From an uncultured Bacteroidales bacterium (GTDB lineage Bacteria > Bacteroidota > Bacteroidia > Bacteroidales > ML635J-15), in assembly GCA_937899245.1 (NCBI GenBank), contig CALDKB010000049.1, positions 62,001-126,000 of the forward strand: a stretch of DNA of 64,000 nt, in the 5' to 3' direction. Positions 25,269 to 34,409 of the stretch are shown here, piece by piece; the first letter of the stretch is position 1; each line of letters opens with the position of its first letter. A model generated the notes under the pieces. That model was not told the origin of the DNA. It ran no database searches and worked only from the letters and a program-made list of their open reading frames with translations. Position numbers and translations under genes: made by a program.

Positions 25269-25478
25269 ATGAGTTCTTTCTTTTTGACGTTGATAGTATC
25301 TGTTGTTGTGCTTGCAATTTGTTTTGTGGCAATTGGCGTACAGGTTTTCTGGGGCCGGAAGAAAAAGTTTCCGGAGACAGAAATCGGATGCAATGCCGAA
25401 ATGCGGAAGCGAAATATCAAATGTGCCAGCTGCGAAGAGTTGGAGAGATGTGAACTTGCTAAAAGATGCAAGGATTGA
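25269..25478 (+). CDS. Small single-span membrane protein with a cysteine-rich tail
   Basis: A 69-residue protein with a good ribosome binding site (GGAGAA at 25258-25263) 21 bases after the M64 gene. Residues 5-28 form a membrane span (LTLIVSVVVLAICFVAIGV). The cytoplasmic tail is basic and then holds Cys41, Cys52, Cys55, Cys61 and Cys67 in the spacing CASCEELERCELAKRC, which could bind a metal. Short Bacteroidota membrane proteins with a similar layout exist, but I know no function. The coding potential (codon use, start, spacing) supports it as a real gene. Confidence 0.65.
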   Translation: MSSFFLTLIVSVVVLAICFVAIGVQVFWGRKKKFPETEIGCNAEMRKRNIKCASCEELERCELAKRCKD

Positions 25479-25513
25479 AAGCAATGAATTGTTTGGCTTG
25501 AATAGCTTGATAC

Positions 25514-26887
25514 CTATTTTTTTACGACGCTGGTGACATTTCCATCATAAAGGACTGTTTCCAAAATGTCGCCGTTGTGGACTTCAAAATCGTTTGTCAC
25601 TACTTTGCCGTTTATTCGCGAGATGGAATAGCCGCGCTTGAGAATCGTGCGTGGATCGTTAAGGATAAGCCGATGGCTTAGGAATTCCAGCCGTTCATTG
25701 TTCTTTTCAAGTTTATGCTTTATGCTTGTCGATATTGAGGCGCTTAACGCCTTGAGCGACTTTTCGGAAGCTGTTATTTTGCCAGTTGCACATTTTTGAA
25801 TCGATATGTTTGTTTGCTCGAGGCGACGAGCTTCTTCCTTTAGCTTGCCTTTTTGCTCTATACGAATGCTTTGCATTGTTCTTTCACAATGTTCAATATT
25901 CTTCTCCAGAATAGTACGAACTCTCATTATGCTCATCGTGATATTGTTGAGATACAAGTCGCTGTTCTGTAAAAATTCAGTTGCAATTGCGAAAATTTCA
26001 GATGAAGTTTCTTCAACTAGTTCTTCATATTTCGAGTTGTAATCAATTATGAATCCGGCAACTGCTGTCGGAGTTTTCATCCTTGTGTTTGCAACCATAT
26101 CGACAATGGACTCATCGCGTTCGTGACCGATGCCCGAAATTATAGGAATTGGGAATTGCGTTATTAAATATGCAATATTATAGTTGTCGAACCACGAAAG
26201 ATCGTTTTTTGAGCCACCGCCACGGATGATTGCCACAGCATCGTAATTTTCGTAATTGTCACCAATTGCATTAAGGGCGGCTAACACAGACTCTTCTGTG
26301 TTGGGACCTTGCATTACGGAGTCGAAGAGGGTGATGTTGAACTTATATCCGTGGTTGTTGTTTTCCAGCTGATTGACAAAGTCACCATAACCAGCAGCAG
26401 TACTTGAGGAAACGACGGCAATGTTTTGAATAACAGGATTAAAAGTTAGAGCTTTGTTCATGTCGAACACGCCTTCGTTGATGAGCCGAGCTATAATTTC
26501 CTTCTTCGCCTTTTCCATGTCGCCGATTGTATATGTCGGGTTGATATTCAGCACATTTAGCGAAAGTCCGTACACTTCGTGGTACGAAACGGCTACCTGC
26601 AACATGACATTCATGCCGGCGGAAAGTTCGTAGTCGGTTTCGCTTTCGAAAAATGAACTTATATAGGCGAATTTATTGGCCCATATTGTAGCTCTTGCCT
26701 GAGCTACAATGGTGTTCGACGTATTTGATTTTTGCACCAGTTCAATGTAGCAGTGTCCGTTGCGATTTTTTGAAATGGTGTTTATCTCGGCTACAATCCA
26801 AATTGCAGATGAAAATTGCTCGGCAATAGATTCCTTAATCTGTTGCTGCAATTCCTTAAGTGTCAATGTGGAAGGTTGCTCTGTCAT
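25514..26887 (-). CDS. xseA: Exodeoxyribonuclease VII large subunit
   Basis: Degrades single-stranded DNA in both directions, in complex with several small XseB subunits. The 457 residues show an N-terminal OB fold (FSSAIWIVAEINTISKNRNG), the catalytic centre (AIIRGGGSKNDLSWFDNYNI, then ISGIGHERDESIVDMVANTR), and a long coiled-coil C-terminus that binds the small subunits (about 280-410), ending in LKRGYSISRINGKVV. The start overlaps the subtilisin stop by four bases. No xseB follows: the next gene on this strand is absent, so the small subunit must be encoded elsewhere. Confidence 0.95.
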   Translation of the reverse strand: MTEQPSTLTLKELQQQIKESIAEQFSSAIWIVAEINTISKNRNGHCYIELVQKSNTSNTIVAQARATIWANKFAYISSFFESETDYELSAGMNVMLQVAVSYHEVYGLSLNVLNINPTYTIGDMEKAKKEIIARLINEGVFDMNKALTFNPVIQNIAVVSSSTAAGYGDFVNQLENNNHGYKFNITLFDSVMQGPNTEESVLAALNAIGDNYENYDAVAIIRGGGSKNDLSWFDNYNIAYLITQFPIPIISGIGHERDESIVDMVANTRMKTPTAVAGFIIDYNSKYEELVEETSSEIFAIATEFLQNSDLYLNNITMSIMRVRTILEKNIEHCERTMQSIRIEQKGKLKEEARRLEQTNISIQKCATGKITASEKSLKALSASISTSIKHKLEKNNERLEFLSHRLILNDPRTILKRGYSISRINGKVVTNDFEVHNGDILETVLYDGNVTSVVKK

Positions 26888-28557
26888 TGCTTTATGATTC
26901 TTATTGTTTTAACAACTTTATTGTCGGACGAGAATGACACAATATATAAGCCGTCGGCAAAACGGCCATAGTTGTAATTTGTAGTTCCCTTGTAGGCTTT
27001 GAAACTGTCAACCAGATGTCCCGTGCTTGAGAAAATGTTTATTTCAAGTTCTTCTTCTGATGATATTGTCATTGTTCTTGAGCTGGAATCTGTTTTTATT
27101 TCAAAGTTGGCATCGGAGATTTGTTCCGATTTGTTTTCTGTAAGAATCGAAGAAGCAGCATTGAAGTCAACGATTCCACGACCTGTAAAAATATTAGGTG
27201 AATTAATTGCCGATATAGAATGAGCGGCTTCGTACAATGCTTCGCGAATTTCAGCACCTGTCTTATCGTGGAATTTCTGCCAGAAGCAAGCTGTTAGACC
27301 ACACATGATTGGCGTTGCGAAAGAAGTTCCGTTTCCATAGGAAATAGAGTCGCCGACGTAATCAACATAAGTTCCCCAGCCAATCGAAGCAACGTCTGGT
27401 TTTATGCGGTTTTCCGTGCAAAAACCATGAGATGTAAAAGGAGCTATCGTTTCGTATACGCTTATTGCACCGACGGTTATTACATCTTGGGCATCTGATG
27501 GTGCTCCAATCCAAACGTGTCCGTTTTCGTCGTTTCCGCTATTTCCTGCGGCAACAACGACTAACATTCCTCGGCTTGCTGCTATTTCGGCACCAATGCT
27601 GCTCGGGCATTTTTGCCCGTCCATATCTTCATATGCGTGGTTGTATCTTTCAGAGTCAAAATCAACATAGCCAAGCGACACATTTGCAACATCGGCACCC
27701 ATGCTGTCGGCATATTCGATAGCTGAGACCCAATTAAATTCCTCGACTATTTCCTCATAATCATCACATTCACTTGTGATTAGCAAGTATTCTGCTTCTG
27801 GTGCTGTTCCAATATATTCGCCTGGCAAATATCCAGCCATTAGAGACAAAACCATAGCTCCGTGCGTGTGGTGTGCATAAACATTTCCGTCGCCATAGGC
27901 AAAATCTCGAGTTGCAATAATCCTGTTGTTATTACGAAGGTAGGAGAGGCTGGGCATCTGGTCGGCATTTATAAATCCGCCGTCGATTACAGCTATCAGC
28001 ATACCTTCACCCTTGTATCCTTCCGAGTGAAGCATATGCCCGTTGTGAATTGCAATCTGTGGGTATGCACCTCCATAATCTGTAGATTCAAATTTTTGAT
28101 TTTCAGTCGTCTCGATGTTTTTGTTGCTGTGGACAGGGATGGGCCTTGTCGTTTCTTTTGACTGCCCCCTTGTTCTGCCGCGATTTTGCACTGTATCTAT
28201 TTCAAACCTTGATTCGTTCTTAACAAAAGGCAGATTTCTTGCTTCAAGCACAAGGTTGTAGTCTTCTGTACGAACCACAGCTGAATTTAACCATTTTGAA
28301 ACGTTGTGAATTTCAAGGCCTAAGTCTTCGAGTGCTTCAATATACGATGCGTTTACTGGCAAGTCGAGCGAGTCGATTGCAATATGCTGTGTCGTACGGC
28401 GATTTATTGCTCGCTCGCTTAAAAAATCCTGCGGATTATTGAGCGAATATGGTGTGTTGTTCTTGTCGGTAAATTCAATCAGGTAAAGGTCCGGACCAAT
28501 TTGAGCATTTAATTTAAATGCAATAAAAATAAGTGCAAAAGCAAGAATTTTTTTCAT
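26884..28557 (-). CDS. Secreted subtilisin-like serine protease (S8) with a T9SS type A sorting domain
   Basis: A 557-residue exported protease. Signal peptide MKKILAFALIFIAFKLNAQ. Residues 20-120 form a propeptide-like region. The S8 domain keeps Asp192 (LIAVIDGGF), His232 (HHTHGAMV), oxyanion Asn339 (VAAGNSG) and Ser412 (NGTSFATP). Residues 485-557 form a Por/T9SS C-terminal domain with IFSSTGHLVDSF and FADGLYIVSFSSDNK. The product would be exported by Sec, then moved across the outer membrane by T9SS and attached to the surface or released. It is placed in an operon between a dehydrogenase-like gene and xseA, an unusual setting for a secreted protease. Confidence 0.93.
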   Translation of the reverse strand: MKKILAFALIFIAFKLNAQIGPDLYLIEFTDKNNTPYSLNNPQDFLSERAINRRTTQHIAIDSLDLPVNASYIEALEDLGLEIHNVSKWLNSAVVRTEDYNLVLEARNLPFVKNESRFEIDTVQNRGRTRGQSKETTRPIPVHSNKNIETTENQKFESTDYGGAYPQIAIHNGHMLHSEGYKGEGMLIAVIDGGFINADQMPSLSYLRNNNRIIATRDFAYGDGNVYAHHTHGAMVLSLMAGYLPGEYIGTAPEAEYLLITSECDDYEEIVEEFNWVSAIEYADSMGADVANVSLGYVDFDSERYNHAYEDMDGQKCPSSIGAEIAASRGMLVVVAAGNSGNDENGHVWIGAPSDAQDVITVGAISVYETIAPFTSHGFCTENRIKPDVASIGWGTYVDYVGDSISYGNGTSFATPIMCGLTACFWQKFHDKTGAEIREALYEAAHSISAINSPNIFTGRGIVDFNAASSILTENKSEQISDANFEIKTDSSSRTMTISSEEELEINIFSSTGHLVDSFKAYKGTTNYNYGRFADGLYIVSFSSDNKVVKTIRIIKQ

Positions 28558-28561
28558 GATT

Positions 28562-29206
28562 TTAATGTTTTGCTAATTTTCTAATGTCAATTGCTGATAT
28601 GAACTGCTTGTGATAGCCGTTACGTGAAATCGCAACCATTGAGCGTGCTACTTCGCCTATTGTGTTTGAAAAACCGCAAATCCAGCCGATAGGCAGGAGC
28701 CAGCATAAAATCCACTGCACAGCAACTTGTTTCGTCTTCTGGCCTTTGGTCGGTGTCATCTGGCATGGACGGTAACCGAAAGCATTGCGGAATCCCATTT
28801 CCATAAGACGTTTTTCGGTTGTGCCTTTTACCTTTTGCCATTCCTGCGGTCCGTCTATGCGGGTGCCTGCTCCAGAAACGTATATGAATGTCATTTTTGA
28901 TTTGTCAGGAAGAACTTCTGCCAAATGTAATGGAATGTCTTGACTTATAATTTTATATACATCCTTTGGGGTGCCGACGGAGGTTATGCCGGCACAGAAA
29001 AATACAGCATCGTAACCAGAAAGGTGATTGTCGGAGTTGTCGATTTCCATGAAATCGGGAACAATCCATTCTTCAAGCTTTTCGTGTTGTATTCCTGTCG
29101 GTTTGCGTGAAATGCTTAAAATCTTTTCCACTTCAGGGTTGCGAAGACAATCAATCAGGACGCCTTCACCAACATATCCGGTAGCTCCAGTTATGATGAC
29201 TTTCAT
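28562..29206 (-). CDS. NAD(P)-binding Rossmann-fold protein, atypical short-chain dehydrogenase
   Basis: A 214-residue protein starting with the dinucleotide-binding IITGATGYVGEGVLIDCL. VFFCAGITSVG follows near residue 70 and YVSGAGTRIDG near residue 109. The pattern matches the short atypical SDRs related to YbjT or HTATIP2 rather than a full epimerase; the catalytic Tyr-x3-Lys is not obvious (WQKVKGTTEKRLMEMG). The C-terminal part is hydrophobic (WILCWLLPIGWICGF), suggesting membrane contact. It follows the lipoprotein gene by two bases. The substrate is unknown. Confidence 0.8.
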   Translation of the reverse strand: MKVIITGATGYVGEGVLIDCLRNPEVEKILSISRKPTGIQHEKLEEWIVPDFMEIDNSDNHLSGYDAVFFCAGITSVGTPKDVYKIISQDIPLHLAEVLPDKSKMTFIYVSGAGTRIDGPQEWQKVKGTTEKRLMEMGFRNAFGYRPCQMTPTKGQKTKQVAVQWILCWLLPIGWICGFSNTIGEVARSMVAISRNGYHKQFISAIDIRKLAKH

Positions 29207-29208
29207 TG

Positions 29209-29919
29209 TTACTGTTCTATTTCTACAAGTTCCTGAATATATAAAGAACCTCTGTGGATTCTGTCTTCAATCGGGACTCCGTATATTACTTCCTGTGAAT
29301 TTATGTCGGTAAATTCCTTATATACAAGGCCGATTCCCTTGGCGTATATTTCGCAATCGTATATTTTGCTAATCTGTGTTATCGTGCTGTCGCGAGTGAT
29401 GAGCAGGCATGAGTCAAGGTTTATGTTGCCGTGTGTATATGTTTCTGTCATCGATGAAACTGTACATACGTTGTCGTCAAGTTCGTTTTTCAGGTTGCCA
29501 TTCCAGGTGTTGCCAATTTTCAATGGGAATTTAAGCTTTATTATACGTTCGTTTTCCTCAACCTTTTCGGCTGATTTGTCGGTAAGTTTTGCTTCCCATA
29601 TGTCACTTATTTTCCAGAAATAGTTGCTCGATGCCGATTTGAAACGCTCGATTCTATAGGCGGTGTCGCCTTCGTTGTCGATTATTGGTATGTCGATGCG
29701 TTCACGCAGATAGTAAATCGCTGTGTCGTAGTAGTCGCTCGGCTTGTCGATGTTAATCTCCGTGACCTTGTATATTAAGGTCTTGCCTGTTTGCAATGGA
29801 AAAAACTGTTTGTCGGCGGCATATTCAATGTCGTCGGGAACAATGTTCTCCTTTTGGCAGGAAACGAATGTTGCAACTGCAAGGATACTTAGCAATATTG
29901 CGAAGAAATGGCGATTCAT
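29209..29919 (-). CDS. Lipoprotein of unknown function
   Basis: A 236-residue predicted lipoprotein: signal FFAILLSILAVATFVSC with lipidated Cys21. The mature part starts acidic, then shows a regular beta-strand pattern (FFPLQTGKTLIYKVTEI, FPLKIGNTWNGNL, IGLVYKEFTD). Strands of the kind FPLxxGNxW are common in Bacteroidota outer-membrane lipoproteins of unknown role. It sits 10 bases after gpmI and 2 bases before the NAD(P)-binding gene in a five-gene operon. I do not recognise a named family. Confidence 0.75.
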   Translation of the reverse strand: MNRHFFAILLSILAVATFVSCQKENIVPDDIEYAADKQFFPLQTGKTLIYKVTEINIDKPSDYYDTAIYYLRERIDIPIIDNEGDTAYRIERFKSASSNYFWKISDIWEAKLTDKSAEKVEENERIIKLKFPLKIGNTWNGNLKNELDDNVCTVSSMTETYTHGNINLDSCLLITRDSTITQISKIYDCEIYAKGIGLVYKEFTDINSQEVIYGVPIEDRIHRGSLYIQELVEIEQ

Positions 29920-29929
29920 AATTTATTTG

Positions 29930-31459
29930 TTAGAACAATGCTTTTCCAGTCATTTTTTCCGGCTGTTCCATGCCCATGATTTTCAATATTGTAGGGGCTA
30001 CGTCGGCAAGAATGCCGTTGTTTACCGACTTGACCTTGTCGGAAATCACAATGCAAGGAACCGGATTAAGCGAATGCGCAGTGTTTGGTGATCCATCTGG
30101 ATTTATGGCGTTGTCGGCGTTGCCGTGGTCGGCAATGATTATTACGCTGTAGTTGTTCTTGCGAGCAGCCTCGACTACTTCTCCGATACACTTGTCAACG
30201 TCTTCGACGGCCTTTGTAATGGCATCGTAAACGCCAGTATGTCCGACCATGTCGCCGTTAGCAAAATTTACGACAATAAGGTTGTGCTGGTTCTTGTTTA
30301 TTTCTGCCACGAGATTGTCCTTGACGATATATGCGCTCATTTCGGGCTGCAAGTCGTATGTTGCAACTTTGGGCGAGGGGATCAGGATGCGTTTTTCGCC
30401 GTCGAATTCGGTTTCGCGTCCACCGTTAAAGAAAAATGTAACGTGTGCGTATTTTTCGGTTTCGGCGATTCTCAACTGTTTCATGCCGTTTCTGGAAATT
30501 ACTTCGCCGAGTGTGTCCTGCGGATATTCCTTGTCGTAGATAACCTTCACGCCCTTGAAATTCTCGTCGTAGCAAGTCATTGTGTAATATTGTAGCGGCA
30601 TTGTGTGCATTCCTTCCTCGGGGAAATCCTGCTGTGTGAGTGCGGTGGTTATCTGGCGGAGGCGGTCGGTGCGGAAATTGAAGCATATAACCACATCGCC
30701 TGGCTGAATTTTAGTCAGTGGCTCGTTGTTGCCGTCAACCATGACAATCGGCTTTATGAATTCGTCTGTAACGCCATCGTCATACGATTTTTGCATTGAA
30801 GCAATGATGTCGGTCGATTTTTCGCCAATTCCTTCAACCATCAGGTCGTAGCCAAGCTTTACTCTGTTCCAGCGCTTGTCGCGGTCCATAGTGTAGTATC
30901 GTCCGACGAGCGATGCCAACTTGACGTTTGATTTTGTCTCTGCTATAAAATCGACAATGCCTTTTACGAAGCCGATTCCGCTTTTTGGGTCGGTATCTCT
31001 GCCATCGGTCAGTGCATGGATATATGTGTGCTTGCAGCCTTTCTGGTCGGCAAGTTTTATCAGCGCCATAAGATGCTTGTCGGAGGAGTGTACGCCACCA
31101 TTTGACACTAGACCGAGCAGGTGAACCTGCTTGTTGTTCGAAACGGCATAGTCAAAAGCTTCGTTAAGCATGGCGTTGCCGAAAAAGTCGCCGTTTGCAA
31201 TGGCATTGTTTATTCGCCCGTAGTCCTGATAAACGATTCTGCCTGCACCTATATTTAAATGGCCGACTTCAGAATTTCCCATTTGCCCTTCTGGCAGTCC
31301 TACATTTTCGCCGGATGTCAGCAGTTGTGCATTTGGATATTGCTTTAGAAAATTATGGTAATTGGCTGTATTTGCCTTGCTAATAACGTCTGCCTTGTCG
31401 TTTTTGCCGATTCCCCAGCCGTCGAGAATCATGAGTAAAAGTTTCTTGTCTTCGTTCAT
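29930..31459 (-). CDS. gpmI: 2,3-bisphosphoglycerate-independent phosphoglycerate mutase
   Basis: Interconverts 3- and 2-phosphoglycerate in glycolysis using two manganese ions. The ATG at 31457-31459 gives 509 residues (MNEDKKLLLMILDGWGIG), the normal size; a longer frame to 31540 adds a non-conserved N-terminus. Conserved parts are GNSEVGHLNIGAGRI with the phosphoserine, HALTDGRDTDPKSG, CFNFRTDRLRQIT, NFANGDMVGHTG and IIADHGNADN. First gene of a five-gene minus-strand operon with lipoprotein, dehydrogenase-like, subtilisin and xseA genes. A promoter-like TATCTTCG lies 27 bases upstream. Confidence 0.96.
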   Translation of the reverse strand: MNEDKKLLLMILDGWGIGKNDKADVISKANTANYHNFLKQYPNAQLLTSGENVGLPEGQMGNSEVGHLNIGAGRIVYQDYGRINNAIANGDFFGNAMLNEAFDYAVSNNKQVHLLGLVSNGGVHSSDKHLMALIKLADQKGCKHTYIHALTDGRDTDPKSGIGFVKGIVDFIAETKSNVKLASLVGRYYTMDRDKRWNRVKLGYDLMVEGIGEKSTDIIASMQKSYDDGVTDEFIKPIVMVDGNNEPLTKIQPGDVVICFNFRTDRLRQITTALTQQDFPEEGMHTMPLQYYTMTCYDENFKGVKVIYDKEYPQDTLGEVISRNGMKQLRIAETEKYAHVTFFFNGGRETEFDGEKRILIPSPKVATYDLQPEMSAYIVKDNLVAEINKNQHNLIVVNFANGDMVGHTGVYDAITKAVEDVDKCIGEVVEAARKNNYSVIIIADHGNADNAINPDGSPNTAHSLNPVPCIVISDKVKSVNNGILADVAPTILKIMGMEQPEKMTGKALF

Positions 31460-31485
31460 CGAATTATGATATCTAATTTTAGATG

Positions 31486-31493
31486 CGAAGATA
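31486..31493 (-). promoter_or_regulatory. Promoter-like element for the gpmI operon
   Basis: TATCTTCG on the minus strand, one mismatch from TAnnTTTG, 27 bases before the ATG. The same variant occurs upstream of batD. Confidence 0.35.
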
Positions 31494-31680
31494 TAATTTT
31501 TTGATGGATTTTGAAACTGCAAATTAAAATATTGTTGCATTTATTTCAGAGTACAAGAGTAAGGTTAGGGGGCGTCTGTATTGTTCTCTTTGTTGTTTCG
31601 GATAAAAATACGAAAACATTCATGCGTTATTTCTGTTATCATATCTGAAAACAATCAATTTACAATTAAAATTTTTAGCT

Positions 31681-32766
31681 ATGTTTTTTAATGTATATGG
31701 AAATCTTGCAGGGTATCAGCTACTCGGGTGGCTGTTGGTGTTTGTCGGACTAATAGTTTGCAATGAGTTGGCGCGTCGTACAAAGGCTGGCGGCATATTT
31801 TTCTTTATGGTGTTACCGCTGGCGCTTACAGTTTATTTTATCTCAATAGAAGTTTGCGCGAGAAACGGCGCCGCTTGGGCGGTAAACAACCAGACATATC
31901 TCTATATGAACGGTTGGTTTCATTATGCTAAATTATATGCGGCGACTATCGGCTGTATCGGCTTCATGATGATAAAGTACAAGTGGGGCATAGGAAAGGA
32001 GCAATGGTTCAAGCCGTTTCCCTTCATTATTGTTGCCGTCAATATACTTATCGCTGTCGGTTCGGATTTCGAGTCGGCTATAAAAGGAGCTATAGCGTTG
32101 GAGGAGACAGGCTCGCGCTACTGGTTCTCGAGCGAAGGCGTATGGTTGTATGGCGGTTGGTGGAACTGGGTGAACGGCATTGCAGGTCTCGTCAACATAC
32201 TTTGTATGACTGGCTGGTGGGGAATATACAGGAGCAAGGACAAGAATCATGCGGATATGCTCTGGCCTGACATGACATGGGCGTTTATCATAGCATACGA
32301 CATTTGGAATTTCGAATACACTTATCTGAATTTGCCGACCCACAGCTGGTATTGCGGCTTGGCGCTGCTGCTTGCTCCAACATTTGCCGCAATGTTCTGG
32401 AATAAAGGCGGATGGATTCAAAACAGGGCTAACACGCTTGCTTTGTGGTGTATGTTTGCACAGGTATTCCCGTTGTTTATGATAGGTTCCGATTTTGGCG
32501 TAATCCCGTCGCTTTATGGCGACAGCTATGCAAACGGTCTGGCATTGTCGTCGTCGGTGCAGCCAACCTATGCAAATCCTACAATGCAGGGTGTCGTAGC
32601 TATTGTGTCCATAGTCGCTAATGTCTTGGTTTTCGCAGCAATAATGAAACGAGCCAAGTCTCAGCACAAGAATCCGTACAAGGAAGAAATCTGGACAGGA
32701 ACCAAAGACTTTGAGGAGGCTATGGCTCGCGCAGAAAAAAACTCTAAAAACGACGAAATGTTTTAA
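31681..32766 (+). CDS. Multi-pass membrane protein of unknown function (DUF5692-like)
   Basis: A 361-residue integral membrane protein with about nine hydrophobic spans and unusually many tryptophans and tyrosines (for example GVWLYGGWWNWVNG, WAFIIAYDIWNFEYTYLN). Short loops carry conserved-looking charged pairs (EVCARNGAAWAVNNQ, SDFESAIKGAIALEE). The C-terminal tail is cytoplasmic and charged. I believe it belongs to the DUF5692 group from memory of its pattern, but this is unsure. No signal peptide. It stands alone: the upstream gene is divergent and 281 bases separate it from the methyltransferase. I cannot point to a clear promoter box. Confidence 0.72.
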   Translation: MFFNVYGNLAGYQLLGWLLVFVGLIVCNELARRTKAGGIFFFMVLPLALTVYFISIEVCARNGAAWAVNNQTYLYMNGWFHYAKLYAATIGCIGFMMIKYKWGIGKEQWFKPFPFIIVAVNILIAVGSDFESAIKGAIALEETGSRYWFSSEGVWLYGGWWNWVNGIAGLVNILCMTGWWGIYRSKDKNHADMLWPDMTWAFIIAYDIWNFEYTYLNLPTHSWYCGLALLLAPTFAAMFWNKGGWIQNRANTLALWCMFAQVFPLFMIGSDFGVIPSLYGDSYANGLALSSSVQPTYANPTMQGVVAIVSIVANVLVFAAIMKRAKSQHKNPYKEEIWTGTKDFEEAMARAEKNSKNDEMF

Positions 32767-33047
32767 AAATTGGTTGACAGCTGTCGGGGGGTGAATGAAA
32801 ATTTATCTTTTTTTGAATTTTTATTTGTTTATTTTTAAAATATCATTTAAAAGAAGTGACCTCAGTTTTTTCCCATTCACTTTGAGTCTTATCAACTAGA
32901 CATTTTCGTTGTCTTTCGATTGCGAATAAATGAATAGGCTTGTTGAAAAGATTTTGCTAACTTGGATTCTTGCTGAAGAAAGAAAAATGTATATTTGCAA
33001 CAATTATATAGGCGATATAAAATAAGTCTGCTGAATTTAGTAAATTT
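32767..33047. other. AT-rich intergenic stretch at the left edge of the restriction-modification cassette
   Basis: A gap of 281 bases without a gene. It holds a T/A-rich run (32806-32850) and the promoter box TATATTTG at 32990-32997, 50 bases before the methyltransferase ATG. I see no direct repeat or integrase site that would mark a precise insertion boundary. Confidence 0.5.
32990..32997 (+). promoter_or_regulatory. -7 promoter element for the restriction-modification cassette
   Basis: TATATTTG is a full match to TAnnTTTG, 50 bases before the ATG at 33048. Confidence 0.5.
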
Positions 33048-34409
33048 ATGACAAATAAATATGTAATTCCTGAGGAAGACGATTATACTGGACTCGTTTG
33101 TGAGCCCATTGCTCAATATGGGGAATTTATGCATAAACAGCTTTCACTTTTTGATAATGAGAAGGTTAATGTCTGTAATGATGATGTTCGTGTAGTTGAG
33201 CTATTTGCTGGAGTCGGTGGATTTCGTGTCGGTTTTGAGCGAGCGTCTTCTCGTTACAAAACAATTTGGAATAATCAATGGGAACCTTCTTCTAAACGTC
33301 AAGATGCAAGTGTTGTTTATTGTCGTGATTTTGGCTCAATAGGACATTCTAATGTTGATATTGCATCTGTGCCGACATCTGAGATTCCGGACTGTGATCT
33401 TCTTTGTGGAGGCTTTCCATGCCAAGATTATTCTGTGGCAACTACACTACGTCGTTCAGGCGGTATCGAAGGCAAAAAGGGTGTTTTATGGTGGCAAATT
33501 TATCGTATTCTTGATGAAAAAGGAGATAGTCGCCCCAACTATCTAATGCTAGAAAATGTTGATCGTCTTTTGGGCTCTCCTGCAAAACAGCGAGGTCGAG
33601 ATTTTGCTATTATTTTAGCATCGCTTTCTGATTTGGGATATACAGTTGAATGGCGTATAATAAATGCTGCAGAATATGGAATGCCGCAACGTCGTAGACG
33701 AACCTATATTTGTGCATACAAGAAAGGGTGTAATGTATTTAATGAGATTAATAAGAATAAAGACAATTTCAATTGGATTCTTTCTGAAGGCGTAATGGCG
33801 AAAGCGTTTCCATGTAAGAAAAAAAATGAAGCATTTTCTATTTTTGAAATTGAAGGGAGCATCAAGGACGTGTCAGACAAATTTAATTTAGGCAAAAAAG
33901 ATAGCCCTTTTGAAAATTCTGGCATTATGCAAAATAGAAAAGTATATTCTGTCGATACGATTCCATGTTATAGTGGGCCGTTTCTTTCCCTTGGCCAATT
34001 GCTTGTTGACGAGAAGAGTGTTCCGCCAGAATATTTTATTCCTGAAAGTGAAATAGATAAGTGGAAATATCAAAAAGGCGCTAAATCCCTAAAACGTATA
34101 AATAAGGAAACAGGTTTTGAGTATAATTATAGTGAAGGTGCTATGGCTTTCCCTGATAATTTGGACAAACCATCTCGGACAATTATAACAGGAGAAGGAG
34201 GCGCGGGGCCGTCACGTTTCAAGCATGTAGTTCTTACACCTAGCGGTCGTTATCGTCGTCTTGTTCCTATTGAGTTGGAACGTTTAAATATGTTCCCAGA
34301 TAATCATACGAAAGGTTGTTCTGATATACGACGTGCCTTTCTAATGGGTAATGCTCTTGTTACAGGAATCCCAGAAAGAATCGGAACTGTTCTTATAAAA
34401 AAGATGTAA
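33048..34409 (+). CDS. DNA (cytosine-5-)-methyltransferase of a type II restriction-modification system
   Basis: Methylates C5 of cytosine in the recognition site to protect host DNA. The 453 residues have motif I VVELFAGVGGFRVGF at 49-63, motif IV with catalytic Cys125 (GGFPCQDYS), motif VI LMLENVDRLL near 166, motif VIII GMPQRRRRTYI near 213, and the C-terminal motifs SRTIITGEGGAGPSRF and MGNALVTGIPERIG. A 45-residue N-terminal extension precedes motif I. The pairing with a Sau3AI-like nuclease predicts the site GATC with methylation on its cytosine. The stop codon abuts the nuclease start. Base use (many CGT, GAT, TTT codons) looks more AT-rich than the neighbours, as expected for a transferred cassette. 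Confidence 0.92.
   Translation: MTNKYVIPEEDDYTGLVCEPIAQYGEFMHKQLSLFDNEKVNVCNDDVRVVELFAGVGGFRVGFERASSRYKTIWNNQWEPSSKRQDASVVYCRDFGSIGHSNVDIASVPTSEIPDCDLLCGGFPCQDYSVATTLRRSGGIEGKKGVLWWQIYRILDEKGDSRPNYLMLENVDRLLGSPAKQRGRDFAIILASLSDLGYTVEWRIINAAEYGMPQRRRRTYICAYKKGCNVFNEINKNKDNFNWILSEGVMAKAFPCKKKNEAFSIFEIEGSIKDVSDKFNLGKKDSPFENSGIMQNRKVYSVDTIPCYSGPFLSLGQLLVDEKSVPPEYFIPESEIDKWKYQKGAKSLKRINKETGFEYNYSEGAMAFPDNLDKPSRTIITGEGGAGPSRFKHVVLTPSGRYRRLVPIELERLNMFPDNHTKGCSDIRRAFLMGNALVTGIPERIGTVLIKKM

Noticed and set aside
31933..32667. A 244-codon minus-strand frame inside the Trp-rich membrane protein
   Set aside because: The composition (His, Arg, Cys-rich) reflects reverse complement of Trp/Tyr codons; the plus frame has membrane-protein periodicity.
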